64,000 nt of DNA, taken from Azospirillum brasilense. GTDB lineage: Bacteria; Pseudomonadota; Alphaproteobacteria; Azospirillales; Azospirillaceae. Below the pieces are notes generated by a model. It searched no databases. It was not told the DNA's origin and worked only from the letters and a program-made list of their open reading frames with translations. How positions within the stretch are numbered: the stretch's first letter is position 1; each line of letters begins with the position of its first letter. Positions 8,399 to 17,615 of the stretch are shown in pieces. Both the position numbers and the translations under genes were made by a program. The stretch lies in assembly GCF_003349955.1 (NCBI RefSeq), contig NZ_QLKQ01000039.1:1-64000 (forward strand). Reading direction: 5' to 3'.

Positions 8399-8990
8399 AA
8401 CTGCCGATGGTTCTGCCGGCTCGGTCTGGAAGGTGACGTGCCGGATCACTCGACCTTCTCCAAGAACCGGCACGGCCGCTTCCGCGACAGCGAACTCCTG
8501 CGGAAGCTGTTCGAAACGACCGTGCAGCGCTGCCTGGAGGCCGGGCTGGTCGGCGGCGACGGCTTTGCGGTCGATGCAGCCTGATCCGGGCGGACGCCAA
8601 CAAGCAGCGCTCGGCGGCGGGATCGGAGGAGGTCGACTGAGAGGCGATGGCGGCAACCCGCCGCTCGGTCCGGGAGTATCTCGACACGCTGGACGAGGCT
8701 GCCTGGGGCGCCGCCAGCGAGGTGAAGCCCAAGTTCGTCTAGCGCTCGGATCCGGCCGCGCAGCGGACGGGGGCACAGAAGGGCCATGCGTTCTTCGCCT
8801 ACGCCACCAACTACCTGATCGATCTGACGCGAGCGGAAGTAGGTCGAGATGCTGTTCGCCCACCTCAAACACATCCTGAGGCTCGACCGGCTGCGATTGA
8901 GGGGGCCGAACGGCGCCCGCGACGAGTTCCACCTCGCCGCCGTCGCCCAGAACCTTCGCAAGCTCGCCAAGCGGATTTTGTCACATCCCA
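8399..8990 (+). pseudogene. IS1182-like transposase remnant
   Basis: Pieces of a DDE transposase are readable in several frames: DHSTFSKNRHGRFRDSELL, then FETTVQRCLEAGLVGGDGFAVDA, then SVREYLDTLDEAAW, then GHAFFAYATNYLIDL, then EFHLAAVAQNLRKLAK at the C-terminus. In-frame stops and frameshifts break it and the N-terminal region is missing. No terminal inverted repeats were identified. The remnant starts 12 bp after the HELTH gene and runs into the second copy of the island-end repeat at 8969. Confidence 0.8.
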
Positions 8991-9094
8991 AGCTGCGACG
9001 TTCTTGTAAGTTGTTGTAATATAGGGGAAAGCCATTACCGCTATCTCCCCGTGTCTACCGTGATCTACCGCCTCCCGTGTCACAGATTGTTACG
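8969..9094. repeat. Island left-end sequence, diverged copy 2
   Basis: A direct copy of 2978-3102 at roughly three-quarters identity by eye: AGCGGATTTTG, CATTACCGCTATCTCC, CTACCGTGATCTACCGCC and GTGTCACAGATTGTTACG all reappear in order and spacing. It lies about 6 kb inside the present left end. This suggests that an older element end lay here and that 2.98-8.97 kb was added or left between two related ends. Confidence 0.6.
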
Positions 9095-9193
9095 CGCCAC
9101 CGGGGCGGCTGTGGTGGCGTTCAGATGGCCCCCTTGGCGGCTGCCCTCGGCGCACTCGTGCCTTTGTATGCAGCTCCCGGCGGGAGAAATTGG

Positions 9194-9733
9194 GTGGAAG
9201 AGCTGTTTTCCTGGTTTCGCCAAATCGATCTTCGTCCGGAGGAGACAGGGCGGAGGCTCCTGGACCGATCCCCCATGCCGACCAAGCGTCGCCGGCCACC
9301 ATATCGCAAGCGTGACGAAAAGATAACTTACTTGGTCGCCGTGACCGGGTGGGAGCACTATTACGGTTTCCGGATCGCCACCGGCAGCGCATGGGAACCT
9401 GGCCCCTATTATGAGCTCGCGACGCTGATCCTGCGGGGCGAGGTCGTGCGCCCGGAAGGCTTCAAGCACCCCTGCGGGGAGGTCACGCTGAGTTCCCGAG
9501 CGGGCATGCTCCAAGAGGCGGGGGAACCAAAGTGCATTGGAAGCCTCAGCGTACGCGGTGACCTCCTTCAAGCATACGTCTTCATTCCGGCCGAGCGGCT
9601 GGCGGAACTGGTTGCCGTTGCGGCGAGCGGCCGCATCCGTATCGCCGCAGTGGGTGGAACCAAGCTGCGATACCGCAGCGGCACCATACACTCCGTGACC
9701 CTGAACACGGAGTTCGACCCAGAGGAGTGGTGA
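9194..9733 (+). CDS. Hypothetical protein
   Basis: A soluble protein of about 180 residues with no recognised domain. The secure core starts near residue 28 (MPTKRRRPPYRKRDEKITYL, ATG 9275), after which alternating strands and a run of aromatic residues (GWEHYYGFRIA) suggest a beta-rich fold. GTG 9194 is chosen because GGGAGA lies 6 bp upstream; the longest frame (from 9077) begins inside the island-end repeat and is unlikely to be the true start. It precedes the SIR2-HerA operon by 287 bp on the same strand. Whether it belongs to that system is unknown. Confidence 0.5.
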   Translation: MEELFSWFRQIDLRPEETGRRLLDRSPMPTKRRRPPYRKRDEKITYLVAVTGWEHYYGFRIATGSAWEPGPYYELATLILRGEVVRPEGFKHPCGEVTLSSRAGMLQEAGEPKCIGSLSVRGDLLQAYVFIPAERLAELVAVAASGRIRIAAVGGTKLRYRSGTIHSVTLNTEFDPEEW

Positions 9734-10020
9734 GCGGAGGGAGGGTTCCGCTGCGTGATGATCTCGCCGTCACCTTGCCCACTGCGTCCGCGTAATGATC
9801 CCAGCCAGATCTGCCGAAGACCATAAGGGCACCGTGGCGCTTTCACCACGCCTCGGGCCACAACCAAGTGCGAGCCCACTCGCCGAGTAGCAGGCGCTTC
9901 ACACACCACCTGGGGCAGGTGCGCGCAAATGGCAAGCTCAAGAGATCGAATTCTGCGTTTACGCATGTCTCGATGATTGTGGCGCGCCTGAGTTGCTAAA
10001 ACAAAAATTTCTGTTAGAGA

Positions 10021-11172
10021 ATGGATGGATTTTCCCAGACGCAGGTCCCTGAAATGCCGTCCGACTCTCCTGATGCATCCGCTCTCGAAGAAGCTCGGAC
10101 TTTCATCATCAACAACTGCTTAGCCCGTAACCCGGTGATCGTGCTCGGCAGCGGCGCCTCGGTCCGGCACGGACTGCCAACCATGGACCAGCTCAAGGGC
10201 GCCATCGTCGACGCAGTCGATCCTCTGAAGCGTACCGGCGCGGAGGACGAGGCCTGGAAGCAGTTCAAGGCCGTTCTGGCCGAGAAGGATTCCAGAACTG
10301 GCCAAGCCACGGACCTGGAGACCGCGTTGCAGCGTGTCGGCCTGCACGAGCATCCGGCCCTCCACGACGCCGTGATCGATGCCAGTTGGTCCCGCGTGGC
10401 GGCCGATGACCAGAAGGCGTTCCTGTCGTTCCTGGCCGGAGGAGAACTGCCGCTCGCCCGGCTGTTCCGCTTCCTGCTGAACAGCCAGCACCGCCGCGTC
10501 ACCGTGGTCACGCCCAACTACGACCGCATCGCCGAGTACGCGGCGGACGTCGCCGGATTCTGCCACCGTACCGGCTTCGGCTCCGGCTACATTCGGACGT
10601 GGCAGGAGATGGACCGGCCGGTGCGCTTCTACCACGCCGACCTAAAGGTCGAGGAGCGCACGATCGACATCTGGAAGGTGCACGGCTCCATCGACTGGTT
10701 CCGAATCGGTGATCCGGGGCGGGAGCGTATCCTCAGCCTGCCCATCGACGCGTCCGACACCGCGCCGCCCACGCGGATGTCTATAGCGCGCCCAGTGATC
10801 GTGCCGCCTGGTCGGGGCAAGTACGAGGAGACGCACCGCGACCCTTACCGCTCCTGCATGCGTGAGGCCGATCGCAGCTTGGGGCAGGCGCAAGCCTTCC
10901 TGTGCGTCGGCTACGGCTTCAACGACAGCCACCTTCAGGAGCGGTTGGTGAGCCGCTGCCGCGACGCCAGGCTGCCGGTGGTGCTCGTAACCCGCGACAT
11001 TACGCCGAAAGCCAAGGAGTTGTTGATCGACGCCAAGGCCAACTGCGTGATTCTGTCCAAGGGCAAAGCCGCGGGGATGACTCTCATTCATACGCCGACC
11101 CAGCGCGACGGCGTCGCGGTGGAGGGGGCCGACCTGTGGGACTTCCCGCATTTCCTCGACTTCGTGCTGTAG
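10021..11172 (+). CDS. SIR2-family NADase of a SIR2-HerA defence system
   Basis: A 383-residue SIR2-like protein. Key elements are the Rossmann-type start VIVLGSGAS (residues 39-47), the catalytic Asn-Asp in VTPNYDRI (N166, D168), the catalytic His in WKVHGSIDW (H221), and a C-terminal half with LCVGYGFNDSHLQ typical of SIR2_2 proteins. In known SIR2-HerA systems this protein hydrolyses NAD+ when phage infection is sensed and assembles around a HerA hexamer. The HerA gene begins 9 bp after its stop, matching the usual two-gene order. Confidence 0.88.
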   Translation: MDGFSQTQVPEMPSDSPDASALEEARTFIINNCLARNPVIVLGSGASVRHGLPTMDQLKGAIVDAVDPLKRTGAEDEAWKQFKAVLAEKDSRTGQATDLETALQRVGLHEHPALHDAVIDASWSRVAADDQKAFLSFLAGGELPLARLFRFLLNSQHRRVTVVTPNYDRIAEYAADVAGFCHRTGFGSGYIRTWQEMDRPVRFYHADLKVEERTIDIWKVHGSIDWFRIGDPGRERILSLPIDASDTAPPTRMSIARPVIVPPGRGKYEETHRDPYRSCMREADRSLGQAQAFLCVGYGFNDSHLQERLVSRCRDARLPVVLVTRDITPKAKELLIDAKANCVILSKGKAAGMTLIHTPTQRDGVAVEGADLWDFPHFLDFVL

Positions 11173-11181
11173 GAGCCCGCC

Positions 11182-12960
11182 ATGTTCGTCTTCCGCGACG
11201 AGACCGCACTGGGCAAGGTTGTGTCGGTCGACACTGGGACCGTGGTAGTCCAGGTGCACGCCCCAGACCGGCTGCAGCGGCTTCAGGTCAATCGGCTCGT
11301 AGTGCTCCAGGCCCGGCCGGGGCAGCCGCTGATCGGTGTGGTACGGAAGATCACCAGGCAGATGGACGGCGAGGGGGTGGACGAGGAGACGCTGCCCGGG
11401 CTGACTCTGTCGGAGAGCAACTTCGTCCGCATCGCCCTGGTCGGCACGCTGTTCCACCGCGACCGCGGCCAGCGGCACGTATTCCGGCGCTCACTGGAGG
11501 CGGTCCCGCAGATCGACGCCCTGTGTTTCGCTCTGGAGGGACCGGATCTTACCGCGTTCATGCAGGTGGTCTCGCAGATCGGTGCCGGCGACACGGAAGC
11601 GCTGTCGCTCGGCAGCTACACGCTGGACGCTGGGGCCGCCGCACTGCTGAATGGCAACCGCTTTTTCCAGCGCCATGCCGTCGTCGTCGGCAGCACCGGG
11701 TCGGGCAAGAGCTGGACGACGGCGCGCCTACTGGAGCAGGTGGCCGATCTGCCGAACGCCAATGCGCTGGTGTTCGACATCCACGGCGAGTACCGCACGC
11801 TGACCGGTTCCGGCTTCCGCCACCTCCGAGTCGCCGGCCCGGCCGATTTGGACGAAGGAACGGCCTCGCCCGACGTGCTGTACCTTCCCTATTGGCTGCT
11901 GAACTACGATGCCCTGCGCACACTGCTGGTGGAGCGCAGCGACCAGAACGCGCCCAACCAGTCGATGCTGATCGGCCGGCTGGTGCGGGAGGCGAAGGAG
12001 AAGTTCCTGCAGGAGGCTGATCGCAAGGATCTGCTGGCGGGCTTCACTGTGGACAGCCCGATCCCGTTCGACCTTGACTGGGTGCTGAGCCGCTTGGGTG
12101 AACACAACGAGGCCATGGAAGTCAATCCACACACCAAGAAGGAGCGTCAAGCCGAGTTCAACAACAAGCTCGGCCGGCTGATCGCGCGGCTGGAGGCGAA
12201 GACCCAGGACCGCCGCCACGGGTTCCTGTTCGGCGGTCGGCCGGCGACCGGCGAACTCGGCTACCTCGACACGCTGGTCGAGCGCCTGTTGGCCGGACGG
12301 CGCGGGCAGTCGGACGAGAAGGGCGGCGTCAAGATCATCGACTTCTCCGAGGTGCCCTCGGACATCCTGCCGCTGATCATCGCCATGGTGGCGGGGCTGG
12401 CCTTCTCGGTACAGCAGTGGACCCCTTCGGACCGGCGTCACCCCATCGCGCTGTTCTGCGACGAGGCGCACAACTACATCTCCGACCTTGCCCAGGACGA
12501 CTCCGAGGCGCGCGTCGCCGTCCGCACCTTCGAACGGCTGGCCAAGGAGGGCCGCAAGTACGGCGTTGGGCTGGTGATCATCAGCCAGCGTCCAGCCGAG
12601 GTGAGCCGCACGGTGATCAGCCAGTGCAACAATGTTATCGCCATGCGCCTGACCAATGCCGAGGACCAGAGCAGGGTGCGCAGCCTGCTGCCCGACACGC
12701 TAGCTGGTTTCGCCGACCTACTGCCGGTTCTCGACGTCGGCGAGGCGGTAGTGGTGGGTGACGCCAGCCTGCTGCCGGCCCGCGTGCGGATTGCCGAACC
12801 GCGCAGCAAGCCCGATAGCTTGACTGTTGAGTTCTGGACGCGCTGGTCGGCCGACAACAATCCCGGTGGTCTTAGCAACGCCTGCGAGGCATGGCGCCGA
12901 CAGAGTTTCGTGACGACTGCAGTACAGCCTGTGGCAGCGCTCGAAGCGGAAATCGCATAG
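11182..12960 (+). CDS. HerA-like ATPase/translocase of a SIR2-HerA system
   Basis: A 592-residue FtsK/HerA-superfamily ATPase. It has an N-terminal beta-barrel-like HAS region (residues 1-110), Walker A VGSTGSGKSWT (about 169-179), Walker B with ALFCDEAHNYI (about 423-432), a sensor segment GVGLVIISQRPAEVS, and an arginine-rich C-terminus. HerA proteins form hexamers that move along DNA; partnered with SIR2 they form a supramolecular anti-phage complex. GTAGGAG upstream of ATG 11182 is a ribosome binding site. Both genes share the high GC of the island backbone, unlike the AT-rich Mrr gene that follows. Confidence 0.88.
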   Translation: MFVFRDETALGKVVSVDTGTVVVQVHAPDRLQRLQVNRLVVLQARPGQPLIGVVRKITRQMDGEGVDEETLPGLTLSESNFVRIALVGTLFHRDRGQRHVFRRSLEAVPQIDALCFALEGPDLTAFMQVVSQIGAGDTEALSLGSYTLDAGAAALLNGNRFFQRHAVVVGSTGSGKSWTTARLLEQVADLPNANALVFDIHGEYRTLTGSGFRHLRVAGPADLDEGTASPDVLYLPYWLLNYDALRTLLVERSDQNAPNQSMLIGRLVREAKEKFLQEADRKDLLAGFTVDSPIPFDLDWVLSRLGEHNEAMEVNPHTKKERQAEFNNKLGRLIARLEAKTQDRRHGFLFGGRPATGELGYLDTLVERLLAGRRGQSDEKGGVKIIDFSEVPSDILPLIIAMVAGLAFSVQQWTPSDRRHPIALFCDEAHNYISDLAQDDSEARVAVRTFERLAKEGRKYGVGLVIISQRPAEVSRTVISQCNNVIAMRLTNAEDQSRVRSLLPDTLAGFADLLPVLDVGEAVVVGDASLLPARVRIAEPRSKPDSLTVEFWTRWSADNNPGGLSNACEAWRRQSFVTTAVQPVAALEAEIA

Positions 12961-13170
12961 GCATGATGCCGCCCAGAGGTGGTTGCTTTCATCCGTCCGG
13001 GCGAGGTGCGAGCATAACAGCCTTTCGTCATTTCCAAGATTTCTCTAAAAAGGGCAAGAAGATGACCCTCGGCGCCAGCCCAAGCTCCCAATAGGCATCT
13101 TAAATAAATCAAGGAAAACCCTTTGGGTTTGTGCCTCTAAACGTCTATAACTCCGTCAGTATTGACCCAT

Positions 13171-13962
13171 ATGAGAGATAAATTCGCCAATCCAGATAAT
13201 GATCCGCGTGGTCCGTACTGCGCTGTTGATCTAACGATGCCGGGATCGAAGCCACCATTACTCTACGAATGGCAGGGCATTCTGCCGCCACGTGGACGCT
13301 GCTGGCGAATCACTCGTGAACGCGGGGAGGAAATGGAGGCTGATGGCCGTGTCATATGGCCGAAGAGAAGCCGACTTCCGCGCATGAAACGATACTTGGC
13401 TGATCTGCCAGATCATCGGAACGATGATGTGCTCGATGCATCTGGGGCTGCGACAAAAATTCAATTAGTCCTCCGAAAGGCTCTTCGTGCCATCGCAAGC
13501 GAGATTGCGCGGACGCCGAGAGCATTAGGTGCTGTAGAATGGAGAGATTTGGAGCGAGTGCTGCGTGAAGTTTTTGAATCCATTGGATTCGACACTCGAT
13601 TAACGCGCCCTGGACGCGATGGCGGATTCGATTTAGAAGTATCTTGTTTCGAAGAGGGGCGCAAAGAGGTTTACTTAGTTGAGGTAAAACATTGGAAGCC
13701 TCCTTCAAGACCAGGGATGGCGATTGTTTCTCGATTCACTGAAGTTGTCATTGCCGAACGGGCGGATCGTGGGCTGCTGTTGTCAAGCTCTGGATTCACT
13801 AGGGAGGTGATTCGCGGGCGATCAGAGGTGGAACAGCAGCTCGTGCGCATTGGTTCGGACAGCAAAATTGTGACGCTGTGCCAGTTATATGTTCGCAATG
13901 GACGCGGGGCTTGGCTTTCGACATCAGCGCTTCCTGAGATTCTTTTCCACGGTACTATTTGA
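13171..13962 (+). CDS. Mrr-type restriction nuclease fused to a DNA-methyltransferase fragment
   Basis: About 263 residues in two parts. Residues 1-85 (FANPDNDPRGPY, then ILPPRGRCWRITRERGEEM, then LPRMKRYLADLPD) match the region of type III/beta-class N6-adenine methyltransferases between the DPPY and FxGxG motifs. The same layout occurs in the methylase at 16071-17606 (VNPDNDKRGAW, PPPGRFWRIAEERL, SIKRYLSEV), but the catalytic methylase motifs are absent here. Residues about 125 onward are an Mrr-like PD-(D/E)xK nuclease: GRDGGFD (D154) and LVEVKHW (E171, K173). ATG 13171 has no clear ribosome binding site; TTG 13162 is an alternative. GC is lower than in neighbouring genes. A recombination-born chimera or a nuclease with a borrowed DNA-recognition module are both possible. 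Confidence 0.75.
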   Translation: MRDKFANPDNDPRGPYCAVDLTMPGSKPPLLYEWQGILPPRGRCWRITRERGEEMEADGRVIWPKRSRLPRMKRYLADLPDHRNDDVLDASGAATKIQLVLRKALRAIASEIARTPRALGAVEWRDLERVLREVFESIGFDTRLTRPGRDGGFDLEVSCFEEGRKEVYLVEVKHWKPPSRPGMAIVSRFTEVVIAERADRGLLLSSSGFTREVIRGRSEVEQQLVRIGSDSKIVTLCQLYVRNGRGAWLSTSALPEILFHGTI

Positions 13963-14383
13963 GGTGATGATAAAGATATTGGCATTACGCGAAGACATCC
14001 GCCGTATGTAAATTGTATAAATTTTAGTATTGCGACAGAACTCTTCCGTGTCTATAACTAAAATAGTGCGAATCATACCTGAGTTATTAAGCTATATTGC
14101 TTGGAAAGGTCGGCCGCATGTGATAAATATGGTCACCTAAAACCATTTTTCGGCGAAAGCGAGAGCTGAATATTTGTGCCGCCGCTTTGTGGATCCGCCT
14201 GGGCGAGTGTCGTGGTGATGCCCGCCGATGTAACCTCCTTCTGGTAACTGAAACGGGCTTCTTTCCGTCCGTACACGCCGAATGCGAGTTATTGCATGCC
14301 ATTCTGGACTGCTCAGAGAAGCTCGATTAGCTTTACGCGCGTTGCGGATATGATCGCATCTTCGCTAGCGTAAGGGATATTCG
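13963..14383. other. Intergenic region, AT-rich
   Basis: No gene, RNA or repeat is supported in these 421 bp. The stretch is AT-rich at its left and returns to higher GC near 14160. Promoter elements for the HNH-DGQHR gene are likely near its right end, where AAGGGA serves as ribosome binding site about 8 bp before ATG 14384, but no -35/-10 pair could be fixed. Confidence 0.4.
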
Positions 14384-15982
14384 ATGGGATCGCTCTACCT
14401 GAATCGGCTTGGCAAGGATGAACGTCAGGTTCTTGTTGCTCAGCTTTGGCAGCAGCAGGCAGGGAAATGCTTTATTTCCGGCAAGCCAATCGATCTGGCG
14501 TTGCACGAGGTGGACGTCGACCACATCATCCCAACACGGGATAATGGCAAGGACGATCCGACCAATTTCGCCCTTACGCTCTCCCACTATAACCGGTCTA
14601 AACAGGCGAGTGACCTGCGCATTGCGCGGGTGCTCGCCCGGTTCGAGGACATCAAAGCCACTGCTGACAGTGACGACCGCGGCGCCAACCTGAACGACGT
14701 GCTGCGGTCGGTGGGCGGCTCTTCGGCGCCGTTGCGCGTGTCGGTCGATGAGCACACAGTGTCCTACCTGACTCCCGGCTCCGCCGATCCGGTGCGGTTG
14801 CCCCTGCACATGGATTCGCTGTCCGGCATGCGCTACTTCTTCGCCGTGCTGCCGGTGGAGTGCGTCTTCCACGACGACCGCATCAACCCACGCCCGATCG
14901 GCAGCAACCTGCGCGGCCTGATCGAGGAGTTCCACCGCCGGCGGCCTCAACTTCACGTCGCGCTGGGCTGGATCGAGACCGCCCGCCTCCCCGAAGCGCA
15001 GGTGCGCGTGTTCGATGGCCAGCACAAGGCCGCCGCGCAGATTCTGCTGGGGGTCCGGCACATTCCCCTGCGTGTGTTCGTTGATCCCGATCTCGACCGT
15101 CTGCTGACTGCCAACACCAACGCCGGCACGACTCTGCGGCAGGTGGCGTTCGACAAGTCGGTGCAGCGCCGGCTGGGTAGTTCGATCCTGCTCGACCGGA
15201 TCGCCCGCTACCGCGCCGAAAAGAACCTGCCGGACGACTATGAAGAATTCTCTGAGAAGACGCTCGTCGAGCACTTTAAGGGGGAGCAGAAGGCGATGAC
15301 TCGTTACATCCTCGACAGCGTGCGCGATGCCATCACCCACGACCCGAACAACAAGCTGATGGATTTCGTCGAGTACGCCGGCAAGGGTTACGCCAAGCCG
15401 TTCTCCTACAGCGCCCTCGAGAAGACCTTCTATAGCCAGTTCATCTACGGCGGGCTGCTCGAAACCCCCTGGAACTACCGTGCCGACTTCGGCGAAAACC
15501 CACGTGAGCTGGAAAAGACGCAGATCGTCCGGCTGATGACGCTGATCGCCGAAAAGCTCTACATCGGCCGATACGATGAGGAAGTCGGAACCCGCCGCCT
15601 GGAAAACGCGGTGCAGGGCGGCGACGACGTGCCGGAGCCCCATCTGCGCGCCTTCCGCATGGCGAAGGAGGAGATCCTGCAGTGCTGGCTCGGCTACATC
15701 CGCCGCATCGCGGAGCAGCACTTTCTGGTCATGGGCAAGAACGTGCGGCCGGAAAAGCTGTTCCAGTATCCGTTCCCGGAACAGCTGTGGACCAACATCG
15801 GCCATTTCATCGACAACCTCGCCCGCCTGCCCTTGTGGGTGAATCGCGAGGCGTCTTCGACCGTGTTCGGGGCCAAGCAGACCTATGGGTTTTGGCAGAG
15901 CATCTTCGAGGACGGGCTTACCCCGTCGCGCCAGCGGATCATGCCGGCCGGCCTCGACATCATGGACATGATCAAGGGCTGA
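14384..15982 (+). CDS. HNH nuclease fused to a DGQHR-domain protein
   Basis: A 532-residue protein. Residues 28-73 form an HNH site: KCFISGKPI, then VDVDHIIPTRDNGKDDPTN and HYNRSK, supplying H47, N61 and N70. Residues about 155-260 contain FDGQHKAAAQILLG (211-224), the signature of DGQHR domains found in DndB-like ParB-related proteins of DNA-modification loci. The C-terminal 270 residues are unassigned. It precedes the methylase gene by 88 bp on the same strand, so it is probably part of the restriction cassette. HNH-DGQHR proteins may sense or bind modified DNA and cut; that role is inferred. Confidence 0.8.
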   Translation: MGSLYLNRLGKDERQVLVAQLWQQQAGKCFISGKPIDLALHEVDVDHIIPTRDNGKDDPTNFALTLSHYNRSKQASDLRIARVLARFEDIKATADSDDRGANLNDVLRSVGGSSAPLRVSVDEHTVSYLTPGSADPVRLPLHMDSLSGMRYFFAVLPVECVFHDDRINPRPIGSNLRGLIEEFHRRRPQLHVALGWIETARLPEAQVRVFDGQHKAAAQILLGVRHIPLRVFVDPDLDRLLTANTNAGTTLRQVAFDKSVQRRLGSSILLDRIARYRAEKNLPDDYEEFSEKTLVEHFKGEQKAMTRYILDSVRDAITHDPNNKLMDFVEYAGKGYAKPFSYSALEKTFYSQFIYGGLLETPWNYRADFGENPRELEKTQIVRLMTLIAEKLYIGRYDEEVGTRRLENAVQGGDDVPEPHLRAFRMAKEEILQCWLGYIRRIAEQHFLVMGKNVRPEKLFQYPFPEQLWTNIGHFIDNLARLPLWVNREASSTVFGAKQTYGFWQSIFEDGLTPSRQRIMPAGLDIMDMIKG

Positions 15983-16070
15983 CGGCGCGTGCAGGCCGGT
16001 GGCCCGCCTACCTCGTCCGTGGTAGGGTCCGGTCGTTTCGCGTCAACCATCACCGACTGTTCCACACCCC

Positions 16071-17606
16071 ATGCCCATTCTGCACTGGCTGACCCGTGAC
16101 CAGGACATCACGGCCGCGCGCACCGTTCCCTACCGCCTTTTGGAGGAGGTTCCCGACCTCGGCTATGGAGACTGCGACGTCGGCAACATGCTGATTCAGG
16201 GCGATAATCTGGACGCCCTGAAGGCACTGCTGCCGTTTTATGCAGGGCAGGTAAAGTGCATCTTCATCGATCCACCGTACAACACCATGTCGGCGTTCGA
16301 GCATTATGACGACAACCTGGAGCACAGCCAGTGGTTGGCAATGATGTGGCCCCGGCTGGAGTTGTTGCGCGAGTTGTTGAGTGAGGACGGCTCGATTTGG
16401 ATTTCGATTGACGACAATGAAGGGCATTACCTTAAAATTATCATGGACGAGATCTTTGGAAGGCGCAATTTTGTTGACACAATAATATGGGAAAAAGCCG
16501 ACTCTCCGCGAAATTCTGCGCGGCAATTTTCATCTGACCACGATTATATTTTTTTATATTCAAAAACTGACGAATGGCAGCCAAATAAGTTGCCGCGCAC
16601 TGAAGAAGCAAACTCCATATACGTTAATCCTGACAACGATAAAAGGGGGGCTTGGCTTCCTGGCGATCCATACGCAAACAAGCCTTATTCTAAGGGTACA
16701 TATACCATTACTGGACCTACTGGCCGCACTTTTTCCCCGCCCCCAGGACGTTTTTGGAGAATTGCGGAGGAGCGACTTTGGGAACTTGACAAGGAAGGGC
16801 GCATTTGGTGGGGACCGGAAGGAAGCGCGCGACCAAGTATAAAACGCTATCTATCCGAAGTTTCAGATCTTGTCCCACGGACGCTTTGGTCAAAAACGGA
16901 TGTTGGAAGCAATAGAACGTCAAAGAACGAAATGAGGTTGCTCTTTCCAGGAACAGTATCATTTGGCACACCGAAACCAGAGGCGCTTATTCAAAGAGCA
17001 ATTCATATATCTACTGGTCCTGGAGACATCGTTCTTGATTCGTTCCTTGGCTCCGGCACCACCGCCGCCGTTGCGCAGAAAATGGGGCGTCGGTACATCG
17101 GCATCGAAATGGGTGACCATGCGATTACCCACTGCGTTCCACGCCTGAAAAAAGTGATCGATGGCGAACAGGGGGGCATCTCCAAGGCCGTTGGCTGGCA
17201 GGGCGGCGGCGGGTTCCGCTTCTACCGGCTCGGCCCGCCGGTATTCGAGGCCGACGGCGCCATCCGCCGGGACATTCGCTTCCCGGTGCTGGCCGCCCAT
17301 GTCTGGTTCTCGGAAACGGGCGCGCCCTGGCCTGGCCCGGCGGAGTCACCCTTCCTCGGCGTGCACGACGGGCGCGGCTACGCGCTGCTGTACAACGGGA
17401 TCCTCGGCGAACGGCGGCCGAACGGCGGCAACGTGCTGACGCGCCCCGTTCTGGCGCTGCTGCGCGAGGCCATCCAGCGGCAGGCGCCAGGCTTTGCCGG
17501 GCCGCTGACGGTCTACGGCGAACGCTCCGCCCTGTCGACGGCAGCGCTGGCGGCGGATTCCATCACCTTCAAGCAGACCCCGTACGACGTGAAGGCGCGG
17601 CGATAG
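16071..17606 (+). CDS. Type III-like site-specific DNA methyltransferase (Mod)
   Basis: A 511-residue beta-class adenine-N6 methyltransferase: motif IV DPPYNT (residues 67-72) comes before motif I DSFLGSGTTAAVAQ (about 323-336). The target recognition region lies between them, with PPPGRFWRIAEERL and SIKRYLSEV. The central part (about 16420-17030) is strikingly AT-rich compared with both GC-rich ends, the pattern expected if the recognition domain was exchanged by recombination. The restriction subunit follows after 9 bp. The C-terminal 150 residues are GC-rich and less conserved. It should methylate host DNA at the site cut by the partner complex. Confidence 0.88.
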   Translation: MPILHWLTRDQDITAARTVPYRLLEEVPDLGYGDCDVGNMLIQGDNLDALKALLPFYAGQVKCIFIDPPYNTMSAFEHYDDNLEHSQWLAMMWPRLELLRELLSEDGSIWISIDDNEGHYLKIIMDEIFGRRNFVDTIIWEKADSPRNSARQFSSDHDYIFLYSKTDEWQPNKLPRTEEANSIYVNPDNDKRGAWLPGDPYANKPYSKGTYTITGPTGRTFSPPPGRFWRIAEERLWELDKEGRIWWGPEGSARPSIKRYLSEVSDLVPRTLWSKTDVGSNRTSKNEMRLLFPGTVSFGTPKPEALIQRAIHISTGPGDIVLDSFLGSGTTAAVAQKMGRRYIGIEMGDHAITHCVPRLKKVIDGEQGGISKAVGWQGGGGFRFYRLGPPVFEADGAIRRDIRFPVLAAHVWFSETGAPWPGPAESPFLGVHDGRGYALLYNGILGERRPNGGNVLTRPVLALLREAIQRQAPGFAGPLTVYGERSALSTAALAADSITFKQTPYDVKARR

Positions 17607-17615
17607 GACGGCATC

